Positions 8,048-18,922 of a DNA stretch of 64,000 bases are shown here, piece by piece. The notes beneath the pieces were generated by a model that was not told where the DNA came from, did no database searches, and saw nothing but the letters and a program-made list of their open reading frames with translations. The stretch comes from Mesoplasma melaleucae (GTDB lineage Bacteria; Bacillota_I; Bacilli_A; Mycoplasmatales; Mycoplasmataceae), in NCBI RefSeq assembly GCF_002804105.1, contig NZ_CP024964.1:372001-436000 (forward strand), in the 5' to 3' direction. The stretch's first letter is position 1. Each line of letters begins with the position of its first letter. The position numbers were made by a program, and so were the translations under genes.

Positions 8048-11000
8048 ATGTTAGACAATCAAGTTTTAGAGTTATTTCAAAAATTAGATATTAGTTTAAA
8101 TGAAGGAGAACTTTCATATTTTGAACATGCAGTTATCGAAAAAACTGCACTAAGTGCCACTAAATCTAAACTTAAATTGTCTTTAAGGATTAAAAACTTC
8201 TTACCAGTAAGAGTATTAAATGAAATTCATTCTAAATGTATTAATGCAAGTGGAATTAAAATTAAATTAATCTTAAATGTTCAACAACAAAGAGTAGATA
8301 AAGAAATTCTTTGTGAGTACATTGATTTTATTAAAAACAATAAGGCACAAAATAAAACAGTTACTTGAAACTTTATTGATTCAGAAGATTTTGAATTTGA
8401 TACAGATGAAAATCTGATCAAATTTATTGTTGATTCTAACGAATTAAAAAATCAACTAACATGTGAAATGGATTATTGTTTAGCAAAATTAACACAATTT
8501 GGATTTAAAGAACTTAACTATGACATTCAAGTTGATGATAGAACAAAAGAATATGTTAAACAATCTTTAATCATTGAACAACAAACTAAAGAACAATATA
8601 AACAATTTGCACCAGAACATACTGATAAATCACAAGGTATCTTTATATCAAAACAAAATTCACAAAAATGAAATCAATCATTAGATAAACCAAGTTATGA
8701 ATCATTTGAAGATATTGAAGAAGATGCTCAAAACATTGTTTTACATGGAAAAGTTATGAGTATTGAGATTAGAGATTCAAAAGCAACTAATCGTAAAATC
8801 TATTCAATTGGTTTAACTGATAACAAATCTTCAATCAAATGTATTTACTTTGGTAAAGAAGATGAAAGAACAATAATGGATCCTTTAACTGAAGAAGAAT
8901 TAGCTTCAGATCGTTTAGCTGAAATCAAATTAAAAAGAGTTGTTAAAGGTGATTGAATAGCAGTTAAGGGAAAAACATCATATTCACAATTTGATAGAGA
9001 ACAAAACTTTATTATTGAAAAGATTGCTAAAATTTCACATTCAGAAGCAACGGTTAAAGATGATGCTGAACAAAAACGTGTGGAATTACATGTTCATACT
9101 AAAATGAGTGCTATGGATGGAGTTTCTTCAATTGTAGATTACTTACAAATGGTTGATAAATGAAATTGAAAAGCAATTGCTGTAACTGATCATATTAACG
9201 TGCAAACTTTTCCTGATGCTTATAATGAACTTAAAAAAATTAATAAAAACAAAGCAGATGATGAAAAACTAAAACTTATATATGGTCTTGAAATGAATAT
9301 GATTCAAAAAGAAGATCACTGAATTGTTAAAAACCCAAAAGGTCAAAAAATCAGAGAATCAAAAATGGTTGTATTTGATTTAGAAACAACTGGTTTATCA
9401 CCAGAATACAATGAAATTATTGAATTTGGTGCTGTTGTATTTGATCCAAATACAGATAAAACTACACGCTATGACTTTTTATTTAAATCAAAAACACAAT
9501 TAAAGCAATTTACGATTGATTTAACTAATATTACAGAAGAAATGCTTGCTGATAAAAAGAATATTGAAGAAGATTTTGACAAAATTTATGAAATCATCAA
9601 AGATAGTATTTTAGTTGCTCATAATGCTAATTTCGACTTTAACTTCTTAAATGTTTTAGCAAAAAGATTAGGTTATGGTGAATTAAAAAATACTGTTATT
9701 GATACACTCACACTTTCAAGATTAGTTAGACCAGATTTAAAATCACACAGACTTGGTGCTGTATGTAAAAAGCTTGGAATTTTATATGATGAGCATGTTG
9801 CTCACCGTGGGGATTATGATGCTGAAGTTTTAAATGACTTATTCTTTAAAATCATTGCTGAATTAAAATTAACAACACCAATTGTTTATGATCATGATTT
9901 TATTAATTTAGAACCAGCTGATGATAAAGAAAATACTAACTTATTAAGATCACGTGGATTGCATGTTAATGTTTTAGCTAAAAACCAACAAGGACTGAAA
10001 GATCTTTTTAAACTTGTTTCAATTTCACATACTGAAAACTTCTTTAACTCTCCAAAAATATTTAAAGAAAAATTAGCAGAATTTAAAGCAAAAAATAATC
10101 TTTTAATTGGAGCAGGTTGTGTTAACTCTGAAGTATTTGAAATTGCTAGAATTGGTACTGATGACAAACTTGAACAAATTATTAAATTCTATGACTATAT
10201 TGAACTTCAACCTTTAAGTGTTTATAAAAACTTAATCAATAATAATCAATTAGAAGAACATGAGTTAATTCAAGTAATTCATAAAATTATTAATTTAGCC
10301 AAAAAATATAACATTATGTTAGTTGCTACAAGTGATGCACACTATACAAGACCAGAATTGAAAAAAATTCGTGATGTTTATATTAATGCAAAAGGACTTG
10401 GTGGAAGTCGTCACTCATTATACAGTTTTAGAAATAAAAACAAAGCCGTAGATTATCCTGATCAATTTTTAAGAACTACAACAGAAATGTTAAAAGAGTT
10501 TGCTTGATTAAATGATGATCAATTAGTAAAAGAAATGGTTATAACTAACACAAATAAAATAGCTGATATGGTTGATGCTAATATTGTAGTTATTAAAGAT
10601 GGATTATTTACACCAAAAATTGATAATGTTGATACTTTATTAAAAAACAAATGTTATGAAACAGCTCATGCAATGTATGGGGATGTATTACCTGAAATCG
10701 TAGAACAACGTTTAGAAAAAGAATTAACTTCAATTATTAAACACGGTTTTGCTGTTGTTTATTGAATTTCTCATTTATTAGTAGAAAGATCTAATAATGA
10801 TGGATATCTTGTTGGTTCAAGGGGAAGTGTTGGTTCAAGTTTTGTGGCCACTGCTTCAAAAATTACTGAGGTTAACCCATTAAAAGCACACTATCGTTGT
10901 GCTGAATGTAAATATTCAAATTTTGATACACCAATTGATATTAAATGTGGATATGACTTACCTAAACAAAAATGTCCAAACTGTAATGCTACATTAATTG

Positions 11001-12529
11001 GAGATGGACATGATATTCCATTTGAAACTTTCTTAGGTTTTGATGGAGATAAAGTACCAGATATTGATTTAAACTTCTCTGGTGAATACCAACCAATTGC
11101 ACATAACTTTACTAAAGAAATGTTTGGTAAAGATAATGTATTTAGAGCGGGAACTATTTCTACAGTTGCTGAAAAAACAGCCTTTGGATATGTAAAAGCA
11201 TTTTATGAAGAAACAGGGATTACTGAAGAAGAAATGCCAAGAAAAATTGAGATTGAACGTCAAGCTAAATTAGTTGAAGGTGTAAAAAGAACAACAGGTC
11301 AACATCCTGGAGGAATTATTATTTTACCAAAAGAGTTTGAAATTGAAGATTTCTCTCCAGTTAACTTCCCAGCTGATGATGCTACTAGTTCATGAAAAAC
11401 AACACACTTTGATTTCCACTCAATTCATGATAATTTATTAAAAATGGATATTCTAGGACACGTTGATCCAACTGCTTTAAGAATGCTTGGAGATTTAACT
11501 GGAGTTAATCCAATTAATATTCCAACTAATGATCCTAAAGTATATTCATTATTTAGTGATTTATCCGCTTTAAACATTAAATCAGAGCAAATTAATGGAG
11601 AAACTACAGGAGCAATCGGATTACCTGAGTTTGGAACAGGATTTGTTAGATCAATGTTAAAAGAAACTAAACCAAAAACATTTGCTGACTTAGTACAAAT
11701 TTCAGGTCTATCACATGGAACTGATGTTTGATTAGGAAATGCTAGAGATTTAATTAAAAATAATACTGCAAACATTTCAACTGTAATTGGTTGTCGTGAT
11801 GATATTATGGTTTATTTAATGGGTCAAGGAATTGATGATACTACTTCATTTAAAATTATGGAATCTGTACGTAAAGGACAGGGAGTAAGAAAAGAATGAA
11901 AAGAAATTATGTTAGCGCATAATGTACCAGAATGATATATTGAATCATGTTTAAAAATTAAATATATGTTTCCTAAAGCTCATGCCACTGCTTATGTGTT
12001 AATGGCTTATCGAATTGCATGATACAAAATCTATTACCCTGCAGAATACTATGCAACATTCTTAACTAACCGTGCTGATGCTTTTGATTTAAAAACCTTT
12101 TTAGGTGGTTATAAAGGTGTTAAAGAAAAATTAGCAGAATTAGAGACAAGAAGAAATAAAAAAGATAAAATGACTACTAAAGAGTTAGCTTTAATGCCAG
12201 TTTTAGAAATTGGATTAGAGATGTTTAGTCGTGGAATTAAAATGGCTAATTTAAACTTTGAAAAATCACAAGCTTTTAAATATATTATTGAAAAAGATGA
12301 AACAACAGGGGAAGCCACATTGTATCCTCCATTCTTAGTTATTGATTCACTTGGTGAAGCAGTGGCTGATTCAATTATTAAAGCAAGAAGTGAAAGACCA
12401 TTAACTAATGTAAAAGATTTAACAAGTAGAACAACAATTACTCAAACACAATTAAAAATCTTTGAAGAATTGAATATTTTAGATACATTAGCTAAAGATG
12501 AACAATTAGAATTTGATTTTTTTAATTAA
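8048..12529 (+). CDS. polC: DNA polymerase III alpha subunit, PolC type
   Basis: The 1493-residue main replicative polymerase of low-GC Gram-positives, intact once TGA is read as Trp. In order: an N-terminal domain; an OB fold near residue 230; a PHP domain starting with [13 protein letters not shown] near residue 348; an inserted DEDDh proofreading exonuclease from [20 protein letters not shown] near residue 440 to [10 protein letters not shown]; a second PHP part with [10 protein letters not shown]; a four-cysteine zinc-binding segment (CAEC...CPNC) near residues 951-978; and the palm with [12 protein letters not shown] near residue 1004. Length and order are normal for the family. AAAGGAG precedes the start. 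Confidence 0.98.
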
Positions 12530-12545
12530 AGAAAGGGAAGTATAA

Positions 12546-13175
12546 ATGAAAAATATAGCTGAATTAATGACAGAAAGAAGAAGTGCACAAGATTTTGATC
12601 CGCATTATCAAATTCCTGAAGCAGATTTTAATGCGGTAATTGAAGCAATGAGAATGGCACCATCTTCATATGGTATTTTAGGACAAAGATTATTAATTGT
12701 TAATCCAGGACCAATGCGTGAAAAATTAGCACCATGTTTTTATAACCAATTAAACTACCTTAATGCATCAAAATTTGTAATTGTATTAGGAGTTAATCAT
12801 AAAGGATTAAAAACTGCTGTTACTCATACAATTGATTTAAAATTTCAAAAAGATTCAGAACTTAGAAGTACATATGAGGGGAATATTCATAAAGCTTTAT
12901 TTAGTGGTTATTTAAATGATCAACAAATGGATAGCTACTCAAGTCAACAAACTTATATTACAACTGGAATTGCTACTGTAGCAGCTGCTAGTTTAAATAT
13001 TGATACTTGTATGATTGGTGGTTTTAGTTCAAAAGCATTATCAGAAATTTTAATTCAAGAAGGATTAATGCAAGAACATGAAACACCATTTATTACAATG
13101 GCCTTTGGTAAAAGCACAAAAGTCAGCGGAGATAAATTAAGAACTGAATTAAAAGAATTTGTGAAAGAATTTTAA
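12546..13175 (+). CDS. Nitroreductase family FMN-dependent oxidoreductase
   Basis: A 209-residue flavoenzyme of the NfsB/Frp group, which uses NAD(P)H to reduce quinones, nitro compounds or flavins. MTERRSAQDFDPHYQI at the N-terminus carries the conserved Arg-Arg-Ser FMN-phosphate contact, APSSYGILGQRLLIV the isoalloxazine contact, and TGIATVAAASLNIDTCMIGGF the C-terminal FMN-binding part. The start follows AAAGGGAAG and lies 16 bases after polC, so it is probably read with it. The physiological substrate is not evident. Confidence 0.88.
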   Translation: MKNIAELMTERRSAQDFDPHYQIPEADFNAVIEAMRMAPSSYGILGQRLLIVNPGPMREKLAPCFYNQLNYLNASKFVIVLGVNHKGLKTAVTHTIDLKFQKDSELRSTYEGNIHKALFSGYLNDQQMDSYSSQQTYITTGIATVAAASLNIDTCMIGGFSSKALSEILIQEGLMQEHETPFITMAFGKSTKVSGDKLRTELKEFVKEF

Positions 13176-13202
13176 AAATCGTAAGATTCTTTTTTTATTT
13201 TA
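13164..13202 (+). terminator. Terminator after the polC-nitroreductase unit
   Basis: AAAGAAT / ATTCTTT forms the outer stem, extended inward by TTTA / TAAG with one wobble pair, followed by seven or more T. It overlaps the nitroreductase stop codon. Confidence 0.7.
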
Positions 13203-13272
13203 AGTAAGGTAAAGACATTTCTAAAGTAACTTAATAAATATAAAATATAAAAAATTTTATTTTTATTATGAA

Positions 13273-13306
13273 AATATTTACAAAAACCTGTAAATATTAT
13301 TTTTTT
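13273..13306 (+). promoter_or_regulatory. Perfect 10-bp inverted repeat upstream of mtlA
   Basis: AATATTTACA and TGTAAATATT are exact reverse complements separated by AAAACC, followed by seven T. It lies about 40 bases before the first codon of the dead mtlA gene. It may be the operator of the hexitol operon or an attenuator hairpin; sequence alone does not decide. Confidence 0.5.
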
Positions 13307-13336
13307 GTGCTATTCAATATATTTATAAGATATTAT

Positions 13337-14930
13337 ATGAATAAAAAAGTTTAGATTTGAGAGAAAACGAATTAAAAACTGAGAAAAGTTTAAAAAGTAG
13401 TTCTTTTAAAGTTAAAATTCAAAAAATTGGTAGTTTCATGGTGGTATGATTATGCCTTCAATTGGTGTACTGCTTGCATGAGGTTTATGAACAGCAATGT
13501 TTTTATACGATTTTGATAATAATGTTAAATTAGGATGATTTGATGTTCCAATGCTAGGAAGACTTATTGAACCAGAAATTAAATGGATATTGCCAATACT
13601 AATTGCTTTTAACGGGGGAAGATTAGTATATGGGATTTGTGGTGGAATGTTAGCAACATTTGTTATTTTCGGAATAATTGTTAGAACAGATTGAATTTAC
13701 GCTAACCACATTCAAATGAGCGATGTATCACATTCTGGCTCACCAAATCAATTTATTGGAGCAATGGTTGTTAGACCATTATCAGGATTGTTCCTAAAAA
13801 ATTGGAAGATTTATATCTTAAAAGAATAAACAAAAGTTATGAAATATTGGTCAAAAATTTCGGTATTGAAATTTTTGTAATATTTTTAGCACTTAGCACT
13901 TGTAACATTCTTTGGATGAGACTGAATCATGTGAGGAATAACATGAACTATGATGCAAGTAATATCTCTATTTGGAGATAATAAATGAATTGCTCCGTTA
14001 ATGGGTATATTTACTGAACCTGTTAAAGTTAGTTTTTTAAATAATGCATTAAATAATGGTGTCTTAGGCCCAATTGGTTACAATCATATTGATATGCAAA
14101 CAGCATGGTATTGCTAATCCAAGAAATATTTTCTTCTTATTTGATCAAATCAAAAACCAGGTTTAGGTTTATTATTGGCTTATGTAATTTTTACAAAAGG
14201 TAAAGTAGATATAATGCTGCTGGTTCAGCTGTTATACATACAATTGGTGGAATTCATGAAGTTTACTTTGTATTCATTCTATCTAAACCAAAAATGCTTA
14301 TTGCAACTATATGTGGTGTTGTATCTGCTCAATTTATTACATCATACATGGGCGGTGGAACAATTGCTACACTAAGTCCAGGTTCAATTATTGCATTAAT
14401 TGCATTATCACCAGGTTTAGATGCAATTTTAATTAATCTTTTAGCATATTTGTTGTTGGAACAGGAGTTTCATTTGGTATTGCGAGTGCATTATTATTAA
14501 CTAATAAAAAAAGAAATGATGAATTGGGTGAATCAAATTTTCAAATAACTGATGAAGGTATTAAATTTGGAACAAGTTCAAGTAACACAACAAATTCACA
14601 AAATGAAAAATCATCTCTTAACTGAGCAAATGTAAAAAGTACTCTAGTTGCTTGTGAAACTGGAATGGGTTAAAGTGCCATGGCATCACTAATAATTGCA
14701 AAATGAGTTAAACAAAATAATTTAAAAATTGATGTTACAAATATAACAGTTAAAGATTTAAATGATAACTATGGTGTAGTTATAACAATGACAAATTTTA
14801 AAGAATTTGCTCAAAAAAAGCTCCTAATGCATACATTTATTAAATAAAAAGATTTATGGGCCCTGGTGTATATGATGAGCTTTACAAAAATCTTTTATCT
14901 GAACAAAATTTAAAATTAGTATATCAATAA
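13337..14930 (+). pseudogene. mtlA: Mannitol PTS permease EIICB, decayed
   Basis: Fragments in several frames reconstruct most of MtlA, the membrane permease that phosphorylates mannitol during import. Visible EIIC pieces are GGMIMPSIGVLLAWGLWTAM, LPILIAFNGGRLVYGICGG, FIGAMVVRPLSGLFLKN, NNGVLGPIGYNHID, PGLGLLLAYVIFTKGK and IHTIGGIHEVYFVFILSKPK. The EIIB active-site loop survives as LVACETGMG with its cysteine, but the next codon is TAA where Ser is normal, followed by SAMASLIIAKWV. There are at least six frameshifts or stops. The reading begins near ATG 13337 and ends four bases before the next gene. It is the first gene of the dead hexitol operon. Confidence 0.88.
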
Positions 14931-14934
14931 AAAA

Positions 14935-15690
14935 ATGAAAAAAATATAGTTATAACTGGCGGTGCTAAAAGTTTAGGAAAATTTTTAGCAATTGAATTTT
15001 TAAAAGAAAGCAAGAATGTTATTGTTTTATACAATAATGAGGATGCAATTAAGAAAATGAATACTGAACATCCAGAAATTTGTACAATTTTAACAAATTT
15101 AATAAATAAAAAATCTGTAATTGATGCTTTTAATAAAATTGAAAATGATTTTAATAAAGTTGATGTCTTAATTTATAATGCTGGTTATGCAAATTCTAAA
15201 AAATAACAGACTTTAAATACGATCAATTTATGAAAACAATAGATATTAATTTAGTAGGATACTTTTTGACTTCAAAAGAATCAGTAAAAAATATGATAAA
15301 AAATAATATTCAGGGTTCAATTATACAAATTAATTCTAAATCTGGAAGAGTTGGATCAAAATATAATTCAGATTACTCAGCAACTAAATTTGGTTGTGTA
15401 GGCTTAACCCAAAGTATTGCATTAGATTTAGCTGAGCATAACATTAGAGTTAATTCACTAATGTTGGGAAATTTATTAGACTCAGAAATGTTTGAGTCAT
15501 TAATTCCATCTTATGCTACTAAGTTGAATATAAAAGAGTCTGAAGTGAAACAATATTATATAGATAAAGTTCCATTAAAAAGAGAATGTAGTTTTGTTGA
15601 TGTTTTTAATATTTTATCTTTTTATATTTCTGAAAAGCATCATATTGTACAAGCCAATCAATAAATATTACTGGCGGGCAAGTAATGTAA
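14935..15690 (+). pseudogene. SDR dehydrogenase like sorbitol-6-phosphate 2-dehydrogenase (SrlD), frameshifted
   Basis: A short-chain dehydrogenase broken by two frameshifts. The first frame holds the NAD-binding ITGGAKSLGKFLAIEFL and VDVLIYNAGYA. After a shift near 15207 come NINSKSGRVGSKYNSDYSATKFG-type catalytic Ser, Tyr and Lys residues (YSATK) and the segment VNSLMLGNLLDSEMF ... YYIDKVPLKRECSFVDVFN. After a shift near 15645 the end reads SINITGGQVM. The C-terminal half resembles SrlD more than generic SDRs by eye. It oxidises sorbitol-6-phosphate to fructose-6-phosphate in known members. Its place between mannitol EIICB and EIIA is unusual. Confidence 0.8.
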
Positions 15691-16102
15691 TGAAAAAAAA
15701 TTAATAAATTACAAATATAAAAATAAAGCAAAAGCTATTAAAGAACTTACTAAAAGTTTAAGAGAATTCGGAGTTCATGAAAGTTATCTTGAATCAATTT
15801 ACGAAAGAGAAAAAATGGCTTCATTCAATATTGGTTATTCAATAGCAATTCCTCATGGAACATATGAAGCAATTAAAAAATTAAATAATTTGGTAATTGT
15901 AATTCATCACTTAGCAAAACCTATTATGTGAGATTACGATAAAGTTCAAATTTTAATTGGTATAGCAGTTAAAAATGAAAAACAAATGCAATTGCTCCAA
16001 AATATAGCTATAAATTCAATAGATAAAGATTTTTATAATGATATTTTGAAAAACCCAACTTTAGAAAAAATTGAAAAATTGACAAAAGAATATAATGAGT
16101 AG
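15690..16102 (+). pseudogene. mtlF: PTS EIIA of the mannitol (MtlF) type, single frameshift at the start
   Basis: The EIIA domain relays phosphate from HPr to MtlA. The ATG at 15690 overlaps the upstream stop (TAATG), but the run of eight A that follows is one base out. With that repaired the protein would be about 137 residues and otherwise intact: KNKAKAIKELTKSLREFG, GYSIAIPHGTYEAIK with the phospho-accepting His, and KPIMWDYDKVQILIGIAV. The single homopolymer lesion makes it the least damaged gene of the operon; slippage could in principle rescue it, though its partner MtlA is clearly dead. Confidence 0.78.
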
Positions 16103-16170
16103 TAATTTTTATAAAATTAATTATTATAAAATAAGTATATATAAACTTTTTTAAAGATTGGAATAAAATT

Positions 16171-16991
16171 ATGACACATATACTTTTAAAACAAATTGAA
16201 GATATATCTAAAGATAAAAATGAAAATAAAGAAAATTCAAGCATCGCTAAATATCTTTTTAAGCATTTTAAAGAAATAGACAAAATATCTATTACAAAAA
16301 TAGCTAGAGAATGCAAAATAAGTCCTACAAAAGTTACAAGATTTGCAGAAAAATTAGGATAGGACTTAAAGGATTTTCTGAATTAAAACTAAGACTTTCT
16401 TATATATCAAAATCAATTATTATTGATGGTAATTTTGTTAATTTGTCAAATAGTTTAGATGAAAATACTGAATTGTTTTTTCAAAAGTATATATCCATTC
16501 ATAACCAATCATTTCATAATCAATTTAATTATTTAAAAGCAAAAAATATTGACAAATTCATGGAGTAATTTAGTAGCTCCAAAAGAGTATTTTTATTTGC
16601 GTTTAATTTATCTTTCAATATATCAAAAAACTTTGTTCAAAGAATGCGTTGACAAAATGTTAATATAATTTCGGAATCTGACATTATATCAATAGAAACA
16701 TATTTAAGTACAATCACAAAAGATGACACTGTTATTTTGATCACTATTTCAGGTACAAATAAAATTATTCTTGAATTAGCAAATAAACTTAGTGGTGTTA
16801 CTAAATTATTGGGCATTGGTGATAAAGGGTGTAAGTTTAAAGAAACATTTGATAATTATATTTCAATTACTTTCGAAGAGTCAAATTTGTGAGGTATTAA
16901 CTCTATTAAGGCTCAACTTACAATGCAATCTTTAGATTATATTTTTGTTAATTGAATAATTTATAAAAATAAGGAAAAAATAATTAAATAA
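16171..16991 (+). pseudogene. RpiR/MurR-family transcriptional regulator, frameshifted
   Basis: The N-terminal helix-turn-helix reads KISITKIARECKISPTKVTR then FAEKLG, where the frame is lost at 16361 and resumes as IGLKGFSELKLRLSY. An in-frame TAA at 16566-16568 cuts the link to the C-terminal SIS sugar-phosphate-binding domain (DTVILITISGTNKIILELAN, then LLGIGDKGCK). Members sense sugar phosphates; this one presumably controlled the surrounding hexitol genes. It lies between mtlF and mtlD on the same strand. Confidence 0.82.
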
Positions 16992-17184
16992 AACATTTTA
17001 GTCGAATAACTTTATGAAAAAAACTGTTCACATATAATTACAAAAATAATATTTATTAAATTAAAGCAATTTATAAAAACATAGAAAGATAAATATAATA
17101 TTAATATAATGCTTTTTATAAAAAAGGTAGTAACAAAAAATTATCAAAAAGCAAAATAATTAATAATATATGAGGTTTTTGCAT

Positions 17185-18319
17185 ATGAGTAATGTTATTC
17201 ACTTTGGTGCAGGTAATATTGGAAGATGATTTATAGCTCCTATATTGCTAAAAAATAAACAAATAAAAGAAGTTAAATTTTTAGATGTTAATAAAAAAAG
17301 TTGATTAAAAAAAAGTTGATTAAAAAGTTGATTCTTTAAATAAAGAAAAAAAATATGTTCTTTCTGAAATGAGAAATGAATTGGTAAAATTGAATGTAAC
17401 TAATATAAGTGCTTTAACATTAAAAGAAATAAAAACTGATGTGTCTTTTAAAAAGTTTTTAAAAGACACATTTTTAATTACCACATCAATAGGTAAAAAT
17501 AATTTAAAATTTATTATTGATGATTTAAAGTTTATTATTGATCAAATAGGTGAAAAACAAAAAATTATTATTTTATGTTGTTAAAATGGTAATAGGATAT
17601 CAAGATTTTTTAAAAATTAATTTTTAAAAAAAATATAATATACTTTTGAATATTACATTCGTTGACTGTATAGTTGATAGAATTGTTCCTATTCAATTTA
17701 ATGATAGTTTAGATATAATGGTTAAAAGTTATTAATCATGAATAATTGATCAGATACAATGACCTTCTGAAATTCAAAAAATTTAAAATATTGCTTATTC
17801 AGATAATATAGATTTTGAAATTTATAAAAAAAATGCCTATGCTTTATGGTGTTCATACTTACTTAGGTGATTTAGATATAAAATAGATAAGTTTTTAATA
17901 CCTACTTTGCAAGAAGCTTTGAAGGATGAACAAACTAAAAAATATTTAGCAGATTTAATGAGTAATTAGATTGAAATTATTTCAGTTAAATTTAATTATG
18001 ATAAAACAAAATTAATGGAATATGGGCAAAGCATTATTAGTCGATTTAATAATGAAAATATTTGTGATGAGTTATATAGAATCACAAGAAATCCTATTAC
18101 AAAATTGCAAAAAAATGAAAGAATATTGGATCCATTATTATATTCATTTGATAATAATATTGAAGCTAATGCGTTGGTGGTAGCCTTAAACGGTCTAAAC
18201 TACTTTTATTAAAGTGATAATGAAGCTTTAGAGTTGAAGAAAATGCTCAAAACTTTAATGGTATTGCAAAAAATAATAACGTTGTAAAAAACTTATCAGA
18301 AAATGAAAAAAAGTTTTAG
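17185..18319 (+). pseudogene. mtlD: Mannitol-1-phosphate 5-dehydrogenase, heavily decayed
   Basis: The Rossmann start is clear (SNVIHFGAGNIGRWFIAP). Later segments in shifted frames match MtlD: DTFLITTSIGKNNLKFIIDD, FVDCIVDRIVPIQF, KFLIPTLQEALKDEQTKKYL and ITRNPITKLQKNERILDPLL, followed by EANALVVALNGLNYFY. Many stops and shifts separate them. A short tandem repeat near 17293-17333 has duplicated the codons for KKSWL just before the first stop. The enzyme would have converted mannitol-1-phosphate to fructose-6-phosphate. It closes the dead hexitol region. Confidence 0.87.
17293..17333 (+). repeat. Three-copy short tandem repeat inside mtlD
   Basis: AGTTGATT recurs at 17299, 17314 and 17326, embedded in A-rich units of 15 and 12 bases. 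In frame it would encode KKSWLKKSWLKSWF, followed by TAA. It looks like slippage expansion in a gene no longer under selection. Confidence 0.7.
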
Positions 18320-18342
18320 AAAATATTTTTTAAATTATTTGC

Positions 18343-18418
18343 TATAATATTAATAACAATAGGTTAACAGCAAGACTTACGGGTCTTGTTTTCTTATTGA
18401 TTTGAAAGGAGATTTTAA
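18343..18418 (+). promoter_or_regulatory. Promoter and leader hairpin of the rimP-nusA-infB operon
   Basis: An extended -10 (TGCTATAAT) at 18340-18348 predicts a start near 18354. The leader holds CAAGAC-TTACGG-GTCTTG at 18371-18388 followed by TTTTCTT, an intrinsic-terminator-like hairpin upstream of the first gene. This is consistent with attenuation of the operon, possibly feedback by NusA, but that is inference. Confidence 0.55.
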
Positions 18419-18913
18419 GTGAAAAATTTTGCATCTATTAAAGATGAAATCCAAAAAATAGCTAAATCAATATTAAAGGAATACAACTTACAAATATATG
18501 AAATAAATAATTTCTTTGATTTTGAAAGCGATGTTTTGCAAATTTTAGTTGAAGACATAACTGAACCAAATAAAGCATTAGACTTTGATTCAATTATTTC
18601 AAGCAATGAAAAACTATCTGATGCTTTAGAAGATTTCCCAGGATTAGGTGAACCTTATATGTTAGAAGTCGCTAGTGCTGGAATTGAAAAACCAATTCGT
18701 AGTAAAGATGAATTAATTAAAGCAGTTAATAGTTATATTCATATTGAATTAAATCAAGAAAAAAATCCAAGTAGTGTAATAGAAGGAATTTTATTAGATT
18801 TTGATGTAAGCAATGATACATTTAGAATGGCCTACTTTTTAAAAGGTCAAAAGAAAAAAGTTGACTTTAAATATGAACAAGTAAAGTTTGCAAGATATGC
18901 AGTTAAATTTTAA
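18419..18913 (+). CDS. rimP: Ribosome maturation factor RimP
   Basis: A 164-residue protein needed for late assembly of the 30S subunit. The start is GTG, chosen because GGAGA lies just upstream; in-frame alternatives are later and lose conserved sequence. The family features are the N-terminal alpha/beta domain with ISSNEKLSDALEDFPGLGE and YMLEVASAGIEKPIRSKDEL (usual LEVSSPGxxRPL). It is the first gene of the operon, nine bases before nusA. Confidence 0.92.
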   Translation: MKNFASIKDEIQKIAKSILKEYNLQIYEINNFFDFESDVLQILVEDITEPNKALDFDSIISSNEKLSDALEDFPGLGEPYMLEVASAGIEKPIRSKDELIKAVNSYIHIELNQEKNPSSVIEGILLDFDVSNDTFRMAYFLKGQKKKVDFKYEQVKFARYAVKF

Positions 18914-18922
18914 GGAGAAAAT

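Noticed and set aside
9892-10167. 91-codon minus-strand ORF inside polC
   Set aside because: It lies wholly within the intact polC frame on the other strand, has no ribosome binding site and reads as a shadow of it.
11425-11775. 116-codon minus-strand ORF inside polC
   Set aside because: Antisense shadow of a conserved polymerase segment, with no independent gene features.
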